64,000 nucleotides of DNA from Mesonia aestuariivivens. Lineage in GTDB: Bacteria; Bacteroidota; Bacteroidia; Flavobacteriales; Flavobacteriaceae. The number at the start of each line of letters is the position of its first letter. The first letter of the stretch is position 1. A program made the translations under genes and the position numbers. The DNA is taken from positions 113,559 through 177,558 of the forward strand of contig NZ_JAHWDF010000007.1 of the NCBI RefSeq assembly GCF_019311235.1, written 5' to 3'. Under the pieces are notes generated by a model, which saw nothing but the letters and a program-made list of their open reading frames with translations, was not told the origin of the DNA and made no database searches. Below are positions 1 to 8,923 of the stretch, in pieces.

Positions 1-1
1 C

Positions 2-409
2 ATAATTTCAACTCTTATTTTTTGGGCAATTGGTCAAGTTGTACTCATTATCACGACTCGAGTATATAATATGATCACTAGTTATAATATTCATAAACAC
101 TTAGAAGAAGATAATTTTGCGGTAGGTATTGGTTATGCCGGAGCACTTATAGCAATTTCTATTATCATTAAATTCGGTATCTCAGGAGTATTTGAAGATT
201 GGACCGATGTGGTTTATGAAGCAGGAGCAGAAATTTTGATTGGCTTATTACTTCTTCCATTAATGAGGTATTTAACAGATAAAATTCTATTACCTGGCGC
301 AAATTTAACTGAAGAAATCATCAATCAAGAAAAGCCGAATATCGGAGCTTCATTAATTGAAGGTTTTGCTTACATTGGTGGAGCAATTCTTCTTACTTGG
401 TGTTTATAA
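2..409 (+). CDS. DUF350 family membrane protein (5' end cut by window edge)
   Basis: The reading frame is open from base 2 with no stop, so the gene begins before the window; the first internal ATG is at 71. The visible protein is about 135 residues of hydrophobic helices with short polar loops, including an acidic loop (EDWTD). This fits the DUF350 family of small inner-membrane proteins of unknown function. It is the first visible gene of a tight + strand operon with polyamine-synthesis-like genes and a K+ channel; the next gene starts 10 bases after its stop. I infer it shares an envelope or ion-related role with that operon. The family call rests on residue pattern and context only. Confidence 0.65.
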   Translation: MISTLIFWAIGQVVLIITTRVYNMITSYNIHKHLEEDNFAVGIGYAGALIAISIIIKFGISGVFEDWTDVVYEAGAEILIGLLLLPLMRYLTDKILLPGANLTEEIINQEKPNIGASLIEGFAYIGGAILLTWCL

Positions 410-419
410 AGCAATTAGA

Positions 420-1991
420 ATGATAGATTTCAAGAAGGTTTTCAGTAAAAAATCTACTTTACTAAAAATTGCCATTTTCGCTACTGGTTTTTCTGGAGTT
501 GTTGCAGAATATATACTTTCTACGCTAGCGACTTATTTTCTGGGAGATTCTATCTTTCAATGGATTATGATCATCTCATTGATGCTATTTTCTATGGGAT
601 TAGGTAGTAGGTTTAGTAAGTTTCTTCATAATAACCTATTAAATAAGTTTTTATTAATAGAGTTTACTTTATCGCTTATTGTAGCATTTTCTCCATTAAT
701 TATATACTTATGCGCAGCATATACCGAGGCTTATGGCCTGCTCATTTACTTAATAGCAATAGCGATTGGCTTGCTTATAGGCCTAGAGGTTCCTTTAGTA
801 ATTAGAATAAACAATGATTTTGAAGATTTGCGCTTCAATATCTCTAATATTCTAGAAAACGATTACTACGGAAGTTTGTTAGGGGGTGTATTTTTTGCTT
901 TCATTGGTTTACCACTTTTAGGTTTAATGTATACTCCGTTTGTATTAGGTCTAGCTAATTTCTTAGTGGCTTGCTTACTAATTACATTACTCTGGAAAGC
1001 TTTTTCTACCTCACAAAAGAAAAAATTAGTCCCAATTTCTAGTATCCTATTTATTTTATTAGTGGGTGGTTTTTTTATTGCTGAACCCATCATCTTATAT
1101 GGTGAACAATCTAAATACCAAGATAAAGTAGTTTTCTCTAAACAGACCGCTTATCAAAAAATAGTTATTACAGAATGGAAAGATGATTTTTGGCTTTATT
1201 TAAACGGAAATCAACAATTATGCAGTAGAGATGAAGTAATGTATCACGAACCCTTGGTTCACCCAGCAATGCGTTTACATCCGCATCCACAAAACGTCTT
1301 GGTCTTAGGCGGTGGTGATGGTTGTGCAGTTAGAGAGATTTTAAAGTACGCGACTGTAGAAAAGATTAAACTTATCGATCTTGATCCAGAAATGACTAGA
1401 TTAGGAAAAGAAAATAACATTCTGTCTCAGCTTAATAACAACTCTTTAAACAATGATAAAGTTGAAATCGTAAATGCAGATGGATATGAATATTTAACCA
1501 ATGATAAATCGAGTTATGATGTGATTATTATAGACCTTCCAGATCCTCGAACTATAGAACTTTCTAGACTTTACAGTTTTGAGTTTTATAAAACTTGCTA
1601 CCGAGTTCTTCGAAATAGAGGCGTGATTGTAACCCAAGCAGGAAGCCCCTATTTCGCTACCAAAGCATTTAAATGTATTGAAAAAACGATGAAGAAAGCA
1701 GGATTCAACACAGCAACTTTACACAATCAAGTAGTTACTATGGGAGAATGGGGATGGAGTTTAGGGCAAAAACAATCTCCTTATGACGATCTTTCTTCAA
1801 CATTAAAAAATTTAAATTTCAACAACATATCTACTCAATGGATTAATCACGAAGCCATGAGTTTAATTACTTCTTTCGGAAAAAACACGTATCTCGATAA
1901 AAATTTCGAAGCGCGTAAAATTGAAGTAAATAGTATTCATAACCCTGTTCTTTATAAATATTATTTAAAAGGAAATTGGGACTTATATTAA
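420..1991 (+). CDS. Membrane-anchored spermidine synthase-like protein (polyamine aminopropyltransferase family)
   Basis: About 523 residues from ATG 420. An in-frame start at 357 would overlap DUF350 and lacks support. The N-terminal ~215 residues form about seven membrane helices. The C-terminal half is a spermidine synthase fold: YQKI, LYLNGNQQL, the YHE-LVHPA segment, the SAM-type nucleotide loop VLVLGGGDG (about residue 292), the acidic IDLDPE and the IIIDLPDP catalytic segment. These motifs look intact, so aminopropyl transfer from decarboxylated SAM is plausible. The next gene, a SAM decarboxylase, begins 3 bases after the stop and would supply that substrate. The membrane fusion distinguishes it from soluble SpeE; its acceptor is unknown. 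Confidence 0.85.
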   Translation: MIDFKKVFSKKSTLLKIAIFATGFSGVVAEYILSTLATYFLGDSIFQWIMIISLMLFSMGLGSRFSKFLHNNLLNKFLLIEFTLSLIVAFSPLIIYLCAAYTEAYGLLIYLIAIAIGLLIGLEVPLVIRINNDFEDLRFNISNILENDYYGSLLGGVFFAFIGLPLLGLMYTPFVLGLANFLVACLLITLLWKAFSTSQKKKLVPISSILFILLVGGFFIAEPIILYGEQSKYQDKVVFSKQTAYQKIVITEWKDDFWLYLNGNQQLCSRDEVMYHEPLVHPAMRLHPHPQNVLVLGGGDGCAVREILKYATVEKIKLIDLDPEMTRLGKENNILSQLNNNSLNNDKVEIVNADGYEYLTNDKSSYDVIIIDLPDPRTIELSRLYSFEFYKTCYRVLRNRGVIVTQAGSPYFATKAFKCIEKTMKKAGFNTATLHNQVVTMGEWGWSLGQKQSPYDDLSSTLKNLNFNNISTQWINHEAMSLITSFGKNTYLDKNFEARKIEVNSIHNPVLYKYYLKGNWDLY

Positions 1992-1994
1992 TTA

Positions 1995-2360
1995 ATGATG
2001 AATAAAAACCTTTCTTACAAACCTGTAGAAGCAGCTATATTCAATCTGAAGTTTTGGATTAGAAATATTGAACCTCAAGAAATTACTCCAGTTTTCGAAA
2101 AGCTATTAAAAGATACCGAATTCGGAATTTTAAATTTTTCTGAACACCATTTTCCCGTTAAAGGTTATACCGCATTGTGGCTCTTGGCAGAATCCCATTT
2201 AGCAGTACATACATTTCCCGATAATAACTATACTTACGTAGAACTTAGCGGTTGTAATGAAAGTAAAACGGAAAACTTCAAAAATAAAATTCAAGATTAC
2301 GAAGAAACATTGGGCTTATTTCAGATTAATCAAACAGAATTTTTTAATCCGAACTTCTAA
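1995..2360 (+). CDS. speD: S-adenosylmethionine decarboxylase proenzyme-like protein
   Basis: 121 residues, the usual length of the short bacterial (SpeH-type) SAM decarboxylases. The self-cleavage site is visible as E66-S67-H68, where the Ser becomes the pyruvoyl group. HTFPD follows, and Cys87 stands at the spacing of the catalytic Cys in the family. It makes decarboxylated SAM, the aminopropyl donor for the preceding spermidine synthase-like enzyme. Start 1995 is ATG; a second ATG follows at once (MMNK), so the start could be one codon later. Spacing to both neighbours is 3 bases, so co-transcription is very likely. Catalysis is inferred from motifs. Confidence 0.85.
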   Translation: MMNKNLSYKPVEAAIFNLKFWIRNIEPQEITPVFEKLLKDTEFGILNFSEHHFPVKGYTALWLLAESHLAVHTFPDNNYTYVELSGCNESKTENFKNKIQDYEETLGLFQINQTEFFNPNF

Positions 2361-2363
2361 GGA

Positions 2364-3389
2364 ATGAGAAAGATAAAATACTTTCTACTGGTAACCTTAC
2401 TTTACATTGCCTCGGTAATTGCTATAGGATACATCGAAAGTCAAAATCCAGATGGTAATATAAAAGACATAGGAGATGCTTTTTGGTTTGCCATTGTCAC
2501 CCTCACGACCGTAGGATACGGGGATTTATACCCGGTAACCATTCTAGGAAAAATAATTGGACTAGTCCTTATCTTGGGTAGTATTGGGATTTTAGGAATT
2601 ATCATTAGTGAAATTACCAATAAAATTAATAGCTATATGGAAAAGAAAAAAAACGGATTTTATGGTACCGATTTTAAAAATCACTACATCATTATAGGTT
2701 ATAATGATTTTGCTTTAAAAGTTGGAAAAGAAATAATTAGTACGGGGCATAAAATTGCTTTTCTCACCAATGCAAAAGATGATCTAGAAAAAATTAATAC
2801 CCACTTTAATCATCAAAATTGTTTTAGTCTCCTGGCCGAATATAAAGATGAAGAAAAATATGAAAAACTAAATTTCAAAGCTGCCAAAAGTGTATTTATT
2901 AATTTTGAAGAAGATGCAGATACACTTGTATTTGTACTTAATGCAAAGAAAGCTTACCCTAACTTAGAATACGTTGCACTTTGTAATAACACAGAATTAA
3001 AAGGTACTTTTGAAAATGCTGGAGTAAAATATGTTGTATCACCTTTAGAAGTAACCTCAAAATTAGTGGCTAGCTATATTTTTGAACCCGAAGTAGCTAC
3101 CTATACTGAAGACTTAATATCTTCCAGTAAAAATAAAGAAGACTCAGATATTCAGCAATATAAAATTTTAACCAATTCTTTCTACCACAACAAAAGCTTC
3201 AATACAGCATTTCACGAACTAAAAGATAATTATGATGCTATTGCCATTGGAGTAGTGAAAGATAATAAAGTATATAAAAACCCTTCTTCAGATTATATAT
3301 TATCTATAAACGATTACATTATTCTAATTTCAAACGGAGCTAGCAAAAAAGGCTTAGAAGATATTTTTGGAATTAAAGAAGGTAAATAA
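2364..3389 (+). CDS. Two-TM potassium channel with cytoplasmic RCK/TrkA-N domain
   Basis: 341 residues. TM1 is about residues 5-22, the pore loop carries the selectivity filter TVGYGD at 49-54, and TM2 is about 62-85. A TrkA-N Rossmann domain follows (YIIIGYNDFALKVG near 108-121), and the end resembles a TrkA-C module. This is the MthK/Kch-type arrangement: a K+ channel gated through a ligand-binding RCK domain. It sits 3 bases after the SAM decarboxylase. Polyamines can block K+ channels, so a functional link to the neighbouring polyamine-type enzymes is a reasonable inference, though not shown by the sequence. Confidence 0.88.
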   Translation: MRKIKYFLLVTLLYIASVIAIGYIESQNPDGNIKDIGDAFWFAIVTLTTVGYGDLYPVTILGKIIGLVLILGSIGILGIIISEITNKINSYMEKKKNGFYGTDFKNHYIIIGYNDFALKVGKEIISTGHKIAFLTNAKDDLEKINTHFNHQNCFSLLAEYKDEEKYEKLNFKAAKSVFINFEEDADTLVFVLNAKKAYPNLEYVALCNNTELKGTFENAGVKYVVSPLEVTSKLVASYIFEPEVATYTEDLISSSKNKEDSDIQQYKILTNSFYHNKSFNTAFHELKDNYDAIAIGVVKDNKVYKNPSSDYILSINDYIILISNGASKKGLEDIFGIKEGK

Positions 3390-3406
3390 ATTAAAATTTT
3401 CTAAAA

Positions 3407-6100
3407 GTGAACTTCAACCCAAAAGACGTTTTTAATTATTTTAGAGATTGCTATCAGCTAGATTATAAAGAGTTTACCATTAATAATATTCTTTCTAGCA
3501 AATATCCCTATAAGTGGTTTGTAAAAACGGAAGAAGAATTTCTTGCTGAAGATTTACCGATCATCCCTTACAACAATAAAAAGGTATTAGCTTTAGAAAA
3601 AGAGATATCGCTTTATAATTTAGAAAAAAAACTGTTTTACGGGTGTTTTTTTATTTTAGGCAATAGTAAAAATCCACTTATTAAAGACAAACGAATTTGC
3701 GCTCCACTCCTACTCTTTCCGGCTCAAATAGAAACCCTAGACGAAGAAAGATTTTTGAGAATTGAACAAGATAATTTCGACATTAATAGGTCTGCCCTCA
3801 GTTTACTAGACTTAAGAGAAGAGCATATTAAAAAAGATGAATTTGTACAATTACTCTCAGAACAAATTCAAAACAAAAATTATATTGGCTTAAAGAGCTT
3901 TTTAGAAAAATATGTTGCCAATATAGAAACCGAAGAGCTCTTGCTATTTCCAACAGTTTGGTCTGCAGAAAAAACTAGAAATTTTTTAGCTTCAGATAAA
4001 GTTGAAGATGACAGCTATCATATGGTTCCGGCAGCAGGAACCATATTAGTTGAAAAGTCTGAATCTCCACTAAGGGTTTTAAACGACCTGAAAGAAATGG
4101 CAGAATTAGAAAAATTTAATTCTAGTTTGTATCAATTATTAAGCAGTGATCGACAAGAATTTTCATTTCAGCAAAGCGTTTATAAAACTCGATTAAATAC
4201 AGATCAATATAAAGCACTCCAAAATGCATATCGTTATTCAAATTCTGTAATTGTAGGACCACCAGGAACGGGAAAAAGCTATACTATCACTTCAATAATT
4301 TCTGATGCGGTGATTAATAATCAATCGGTTTTAGTAGTTTCTAAAACAAAGCAAGCTGTAGAAGTTTTACGCCAAATGCTTGAGAAAGATTTTAAGTTAA
4401 AAAACTATCTAATTCATACCACTGGGCATAATTACAAAGTAAGTTTAAAAGCTAAAATCAAACGTTATTTAAGTGGAATTTCAGCAAAAATAAATACCAA
4501 TTTTGACCTAGAAAAAGTCAATCAGCTTTCTGGGCAACTCGATCTACTCGAGCAAGAATTTGAAGCATATATTGAAAAAGAACTTAAAAGATCTGATCTC
4601 GAATTTTCTCCAGAACTTAGCTTGTGGGAAAAATGGCAACAATTTTATCTTAATACACTAACTTACAACGGAGAGAAATTATGGGTGATTTTTGAAAAAA
4701 TAAATCAGGTTTTAGAGCAATTAGAAAAAGAAGCGAGTCTATATTCTAAACGAAAAATTGCCCTTAACATTAAAAATAATTCCCATCGCTATCGTGATGA
4801 AATATCAACATTCTATGATGCGCTCGACACTTCTAGTTTTTCAGCCTATAAACGCATTCTAAAACAAGTAGATTTTGAACATGTTTTAAAAGCTTTTCCC
4901 ATTTGGTTGGCTAATCTATCAGATTTAAATTCGGTCTTACCTTTAAAAGCAGACTGCTTCGATTTGGTGATTATCGATGAAGCCACACAATGCGATATCG
5001 CTTCTGCTTTACCAGCATTATATAGAGCAAAACGGGTGGTGATTGCAGGTGACCCTAACCAATTAAGGCATTATTCTTTTGTAGCAAAAGCGCAACAATT
5101 CAGCCTTCAAGAAAAATATAATTTACCAAAAGATAAGATTTTTGATTATCGAAACCGAAGTGTTTTAGACTTATTTATTTCTAAAATGAAACACCAAGAA
5201 CAAATTACTTTTCTACGTGAACATTTTAGATCTACACCATCTTTAATAGAATTTAGTAACCGCCAGTTTTACGATAATCAGTTAGAAATCTTAAAATCTA
5301 CACCTACTCACATTGAAGAGAAACAAATAGAATTGATTAAAGTTAAAGGTAAAAGAAATCGGAAAGGAGTAAATGAAATTGAAGCTGAACAGGTACTACA
5401 TCAATTAAATAAAATTATAGCAGCCTACAAAGATGAAACATTAAAACCATCTATCGGAATTATTTCGCCTTTCAATAGCCAAGTAACACATCTTAATAAA
5501 TTATTATCGAAGCATTACGAGTTAGCCACTCTGCGCCAATTTAATATTCTTTGTGGAACGCCATATAACTTTCAAGGTTCTGAGCGCGAAATAATTCTAA
5601 TATCATTTGGTGTTTGCCCAGAAACTCATCATTCTGCTTATATTCATTTAAACAAACCAGAAGTCCTTAATGTAGGTATCACTAGAGCAAAATCTTTACA
5701 AATAGTAATTACATCGGTAGGTAAAAATGAGCTAAAAAATGATTCTTTATTTTATGAGTATTTAACCTTTATCGAAAATTTCAGTCACTTTAATGAAGAA
5801 GAAAATACGATTGATCAATTTCAAGATGAAGTAGTGAAAGCTTTACAACAAGAGGGAGTTAAAGGTATTAAATGTGGTTATCCTGTTGCCGGAAACCTTT
5901 TAGATATTTTAGTTACGAATAACAATAAAAATTACTTTATAGATTTAATTGGTTATTCTGGAGCTTATCGAGAAGCTTTTAGTTTAGAACGTTACAAAAC
6001 TCTAGCCAGAACCGACATTAAGACTTTACCCCTACATTATAGTTTTTGGAAAAAAGATTCAAAAAAAGCGATTGATAAATTGATGGAGTTTATTTCATAA
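3407..6100 (+). CDS. Superfamily 1 helicase/AAA ATPase with degenerate nuclease-like C terminus
   Basis: 897 residues starting at GTG 3407, 17 bases after the channel gene. Walker A GPPGTGKS is near 284-291, the Walker B/motif II segment VIIDEATQ near 522-528, and motif VI NVGITRAK near 755-762. The pattern is that of DNA2/NAM7-like SF1 helicases. The last ~90 residues (FQDEVVKALQQEGV, then LLDILVTN and YFIDLIG) resemble the Vsr-like REase domain appended to many such helicases, but the usual acidic IECDG-type segment reads IDLIG, so nuclease activity is doubtful. It ends the operon. A helicase beside polyamine and K+ genes is unexpected; a stress or defence role is only inference. Confidence 0.8.
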   Translation: MNFNPKDVFNYFRDCYQLDYKEFTINNILSSKYPYKWFVKTEEEFLAEDLPIIPYNNKKVLALEKEISLYNLEKKLFYGCFFILGNSKNPLIKDKRICAPLLLFPAQIETLDEERFLRIEQDNFDINRSALSLLDLREEHIKKDEFVQLLSEQIQNKNYIGLKSFLEKYVANIETEELLLFPTVWSAEKTRNFLASDKVEDDSYHMVPAAGTILVEKSESPLRVLNDLKEMAELEKFNSSLYQLLSSDRQEFSFQQSVYKTRLNTDQYKALQNAYRYSNSVIVGPPGTGKSYTITSIISDAVINNQSVLVVSKTKQAVEVLRQMLEKDFKLKNYLIHTTGHNYKVSLKAKIKRYLSGISAKINTNFDLEKVNQLSGQLDLLEQEFEAYIEKELKRSDLEFSPELSLWEKWQQFYLNTLTYNGEKLWVIFEKINQVLEQLEKEASLYSKRKIALNIKNNSHRYRDEISTFYDALDTSSFSAYKRILKQVDFEHVLKAFPIWLANLSDLNSVLPLKADCFDLVIIDEATQCDIASALPALYRAKRVVIAGDPNQLRHYSFVAKAQQFSLQEKYNLPKDKIFDYRNRSVLDLFISKMKHQEQITFLREHFRSTPSLIEFSNRQFYDNQLEILKSTPTHIEEKQIELIKVKGKRNRKGVNEIEAEQVLHQLNKIIAAYKDETLKPSIGIISPFNSQVTHLNKLLSKHYELATLRQFNILCGTPYNFQGSEREIILISFGVCPETHHSAYIHLNKPEVLNVGITRAKSLQIVITSVGKNELKNDSLFYEYLTFIENFSHFNEEENTIDQFQDEVVKALQQEGVKGIKCGYPVAGNLLDILVTNNNKNYFIDLIGYSGAYREAFSLERYKTLARTDIKTLPLHYSFWKKDSKKAIDKLMEFIS

Positions 6101-6643
6101 TTAAGGAGTAATCTACTTCAAATGAAAACTTTACAATTCAGCATTCATTTTTTCATAAATCTCTAGCTATATGTTCATCTTTCCTACTCACATAAGTTAA
6201 GATATAAATTAGAGTTCTTTTTACATATATAATCTTCAACGTACCTGTGCAAAACTTTATTCGAAAATACTTTAGTTCCTAATCCAAGATCCTAAGTTGC
6301 TAGTAAAATTAGTTTAATAAAAAAGCTATAATGACTCCCACCCGAACGGCTTATTTTTTTAGTTAATGAAGAGCTTGGGCTAAACTTATACCCTCATAAT
6401 CACGAATTTTTATAATAATTTTTTCTTCGTAAGCACGGTTAGCGTATGAAGATTCGAATTTAAGATAAATGAATCAGTGTCATTTTCCCGCTCTCCTTCA
6501 GTGATAAATTGAATAATAATTATCGTTTTCTAAAGCTCACTAATTATTTTTTAACAACTTATACTTTGAAAGGAATTGATATTAATATGGGATACCTCAT
6601 ATAAATATGGAGGTAAATCTATGCAACTCTAAATGGTTATAAA
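6101..6643. other. Intergenic region without a recognisable gene
   Basis: About 540 bases between the helicase stop and the terminator of the next - strand gene. All frames are broken by stops. A small imperfect hairpin (TACCTC with GGAGGTA) lies near 6593-6615. A short - strand stretch at about 6150-6290 weakly recalls the C terminus of a RelE/ParE-type toxin, but it contains stops and I do not claim it. The region reads as decayed DNA. Confidence 0.5.
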
Positions 6644-6676
6644 ACAATGCCAAGCGAAAAACTTGGCATTGTCATT
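6644..6676 (-). terminator. Hairpin terminator of the sugar transporter gene
   Basis: An 11-bp perfect stem (ACAATGCCAAG with CTTGGCATTGT) sits just past the stop at 6677. On the - strand it is followed by a short T run. Confidence 0.75.
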
Positions 6677-7999
6677 TTAAATTGTGACTTCTGTTTTCTT
6701 ATGTCGATAAGCGAAAAAGAAAATATAAAGATAGCAACACATAACTAACATAAAGGCTAAACCAAATCCGGAGGTGTCTGTTAATAATCCAAATAAAGGT
6801 GGTACAACTGCTCCACCTACAATCATCGTACACATTAAGCCAGAACCTTGCGGTTTACTTTCACCTAACTCGTCTAAGCCTAAACTAAAGATTGTTGGAA
6901 ACATGATTGAATTAAATAAACCTACAGCGATAATTGTCCACATTGCGGTTAAACCAGCACTTTGTGTTGAAATAATTATAAGTGTTAAAGCTAGTAGAGC
7001 AAAAATACTCAATACTTTAGCTGGCTTAATGATACTGGTCAAGTAAGCACCAATAAATCTACCTACCATCGCTCCTGTCCAGTAAAAGGTTACAAAAATA
7101 CCTACTACTGCTTTACCATCTACAGATTTTAAATCGTCTGTTAAAAACCAATTAGCGATACCTCGCATAAAAGGTGTATTTCTTACCACATCGGCTAGAT
7201 CTAGTTTCATAAAATAATTCACCATATAGCTTCCTATAGCAACCTCAGCACCTACATAACAGAAGAGACCTATAGCACCTAAAATTAAGTTTTTATTTTT
7301 GAAGGCTGCTGCGTAGCTTCCTTTGCTTTCTCCTTCTCCGATTACTTTAGGAAGATTTACAAATACAAATACTAAAGCGATTGCGATTAAAATACCAGCT
7401 ATCGTTAAAAATGGCGTTTGTACTGCTGAAGCTTCTGAAGCATAATAATCTGCTTGATCTACCGCATTAAGCGTACTAATTTGCTCTGAGGTTTTAATTT
7501 TATCACTTAAGATAAATAATGCTCCTACAATAGGAGCTATAGAAGTACCTAAAGCATTAAATGCTTGTGATAAATTTAACCGACTAGCAGCACTTTTTTC
7601 TGGACCTAGAATAGTCACGTATGGATTAGCAGCAACTTGTAAGATGGTAATACCACCGGCTAGTATAAAATACCCAAGCATAAATATCCAAAAGATTCTA
7701 AGTGAAGATGCTGGATAAAACAACAAGCACCCCCCAGCCATCATTAAAATTCCTAATATAATTCCTTTTTTATAACCTATTTTAGATAAAATAAAACTTG
7801 CGGGGATTGACAGTAAAAAGTAAGCGCCAAAAAATGCAAACTGAACCATACCTGCTTGAAAGTAGGTTAACTCGAATACTTCTTTAAGACGCGGAATTAA
7901 TGAATCTACAATTACTGTTAAAAAACCCCATAGAAAAAATAACAGGGTTAAAAATATAAATGCAGTTTTGTGAGATGTTTTAGTTTTAGAATTATTCAT
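6677..7999 (-). CDS. Sugar MFS transporter, FucP/GluP (fucose/glucose-galactose) family
   Basis: 440 residues with about 12 membrane helices. The family-typical segment QVAANPYVTILGPEKSAA and the following LNLSQAFNALGTSIAP mark the FucP/GluP branch of the major facilitator superfamily, which imports hexoses or fucose with H+ or Na+. The substrate cannot be told from sequence. A monocistronic unit is likely: a hairpin terminator follows, and 140 bp of AT-rich DNA separates it from the acetate transporter upstream. No catabolic genes are adjacent. Confidence 0.85.
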   Translation of the reverse strand: MNNSKTKTSHKTAFIFLTLLFFLWGFLTVIVDSLIPRLKEVFELTYFQAGMVQFAFFGAYFLLSIPASFILSKIGYKKGIILGILMMAGGCLLFYPASSLRIFWIFMLGYFILAGGITILQVAANPYVTILGPEKSAASRLNLSQAFNALGTSIAPIVGALFILSDKIKTSEQISTLNAVDQADYYASEASAVQTPFLTIAGILIAIALVFVFVNLPKVIGEGESKGSYAAAFKNKNLILGAIGLFCYVGAEVAIGSYMVNYFMKLDLADVVRNTPFMRGIANWFLTDDLKSVDGKAVVGIFVTFYWTGAMVGRFIGAYLTSIIKPAKVLSIFALLALTLIIISTQSAGLTAMWTIIAVGLFNSIMFPTIFSLGLDELGESKPQGSGLMCTMIVGGAVVPPLFGLLTDTSGFGLAFMLVMCCYLYIFFFAYRHKKTEVTI

Positions 8000-8143
8000 T
8001 TGTTATTGATTACTTAATTAAAAATTCTGCTAACAAAATTAATTCTAAATTTGCTTTTTTCAGTCAATTTTTGTGATTCCTTTTCGTTTTTTTTAAACAA
8101 AAAGCAATTGATAAGCTTTGTTATAGCTCAATTTTTAGGTTCT

Positions 8144-8734
8144 TTATTTTTTTATTGCTCCCAAAGGAAGCAATTCTTTACCGTAAACTTCATTTAGCAA
8201 TGTACCTACTCCTGCATAAATGGCTGATCCTCCACAAATAATCCCTTCAAAACCAGTAATTTGTTTTAACATTTCATTTCCAGTAGCATCACCCAAGGCA
8301 AGTAAGAAAAAAAGTAAAGCTAAGGTTGCAAATACAAATTGAAGTGCTTTATTTATTCTAAGTGTACCAAAAAAAAGTAATGTGGTAAAGATTCCCCACA
8401 TCACCAAATAACTAATCATAGCTGTATTAGAGGTAGCTTCTACCCAACCTAATTTAGGCATAACAAGTAAACCTACGAGCGTAAGCCAGAAAAAACCATA
8501 AGAAGTAAATGCTGTTAAGCCGAATGTATTTCCTTTTTTTGCCTCTAAAATTCCTGCTATTACCTGCGCAATACCGCCATAAAAAATTCCCATTCCAAAA
8601 ATCATTGAATTCATTTCATAAAAACCAGCATTATGAATATTCAACAAAACGGTAGTCATTCCGAAAGCTAAAAGCCCTAAAGGCCCTGGATTTGCTGTGG
8701 TATCAGTAATACGATAGGTAGAGTTATTTTCCAT
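8144..8734 (-). CDS. satP: Acetate uptake transporter, GPR1/FUN34/YaaH (SatP) family
   Basis: 196 residues, six predicted membrane helices. The N-terminal family motif NPGPLGLLAFGMTTVLLN is intact (NPxPLGL). The family moves acetate/succinate across the inner membrane as oligomers with a narrow pore. It is transcribed alone on the - strand, with about 190 bp to guaB downstream. Substrate preference is inferred from the family. Confidence 0.88.
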   Translation of the reverse strand: MENNSTYRITDTTANPGPLGLLAFGMTTVLLNIHNAGFYEMNSMIFGMGIFYGGIAQVIAGILEAKKGNTFGLTAFTSYGFFWLTLVGLLVMPKLGWVEATSNTAMISYLVMWGIFTTLLFFGTLRINKALQFVFATLALLFFLLALGDATGNEMLKQITGFEGIICGGSAIYAGVGTLLNEVYGKELLPLGAIKK

Positions 8735-8871
8735 AATTTATCTATATTTAGTTTTTAAATACTTTAACCAAAGAAATAAAATTATCACGAATAATTAAAT
8801 TTTATGTTAAAAAAATAAATATAAACAATTATTCATTTTATGCTTTTTATAATTAATAATTGTTTACAAAT

Positions 8872-8901
8872 AAAAAAGCCTTCCAAATGGGAAAGCTTTT
8901 T
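8872..8901 (-). terminator. Hairpin terminator downstream of guaB
   Basis: Inverted repeat AAAAAGCCTTCC / GGGAAAGCTTTTT with an AAAT loop lies 23 bases past the guaB stop; on the - strand it ends in a T run. Confidence 0.7.
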
Positions 8902-8923
8902 CTATATATAAATAAATTTATTT

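Noticed and set aside
6150..6290. RelE/ParE toxin gene on the - strand
   Set aside because: Similarity is short and weak, stops interrupt the frame, and no antitoxin gene is adjacent.
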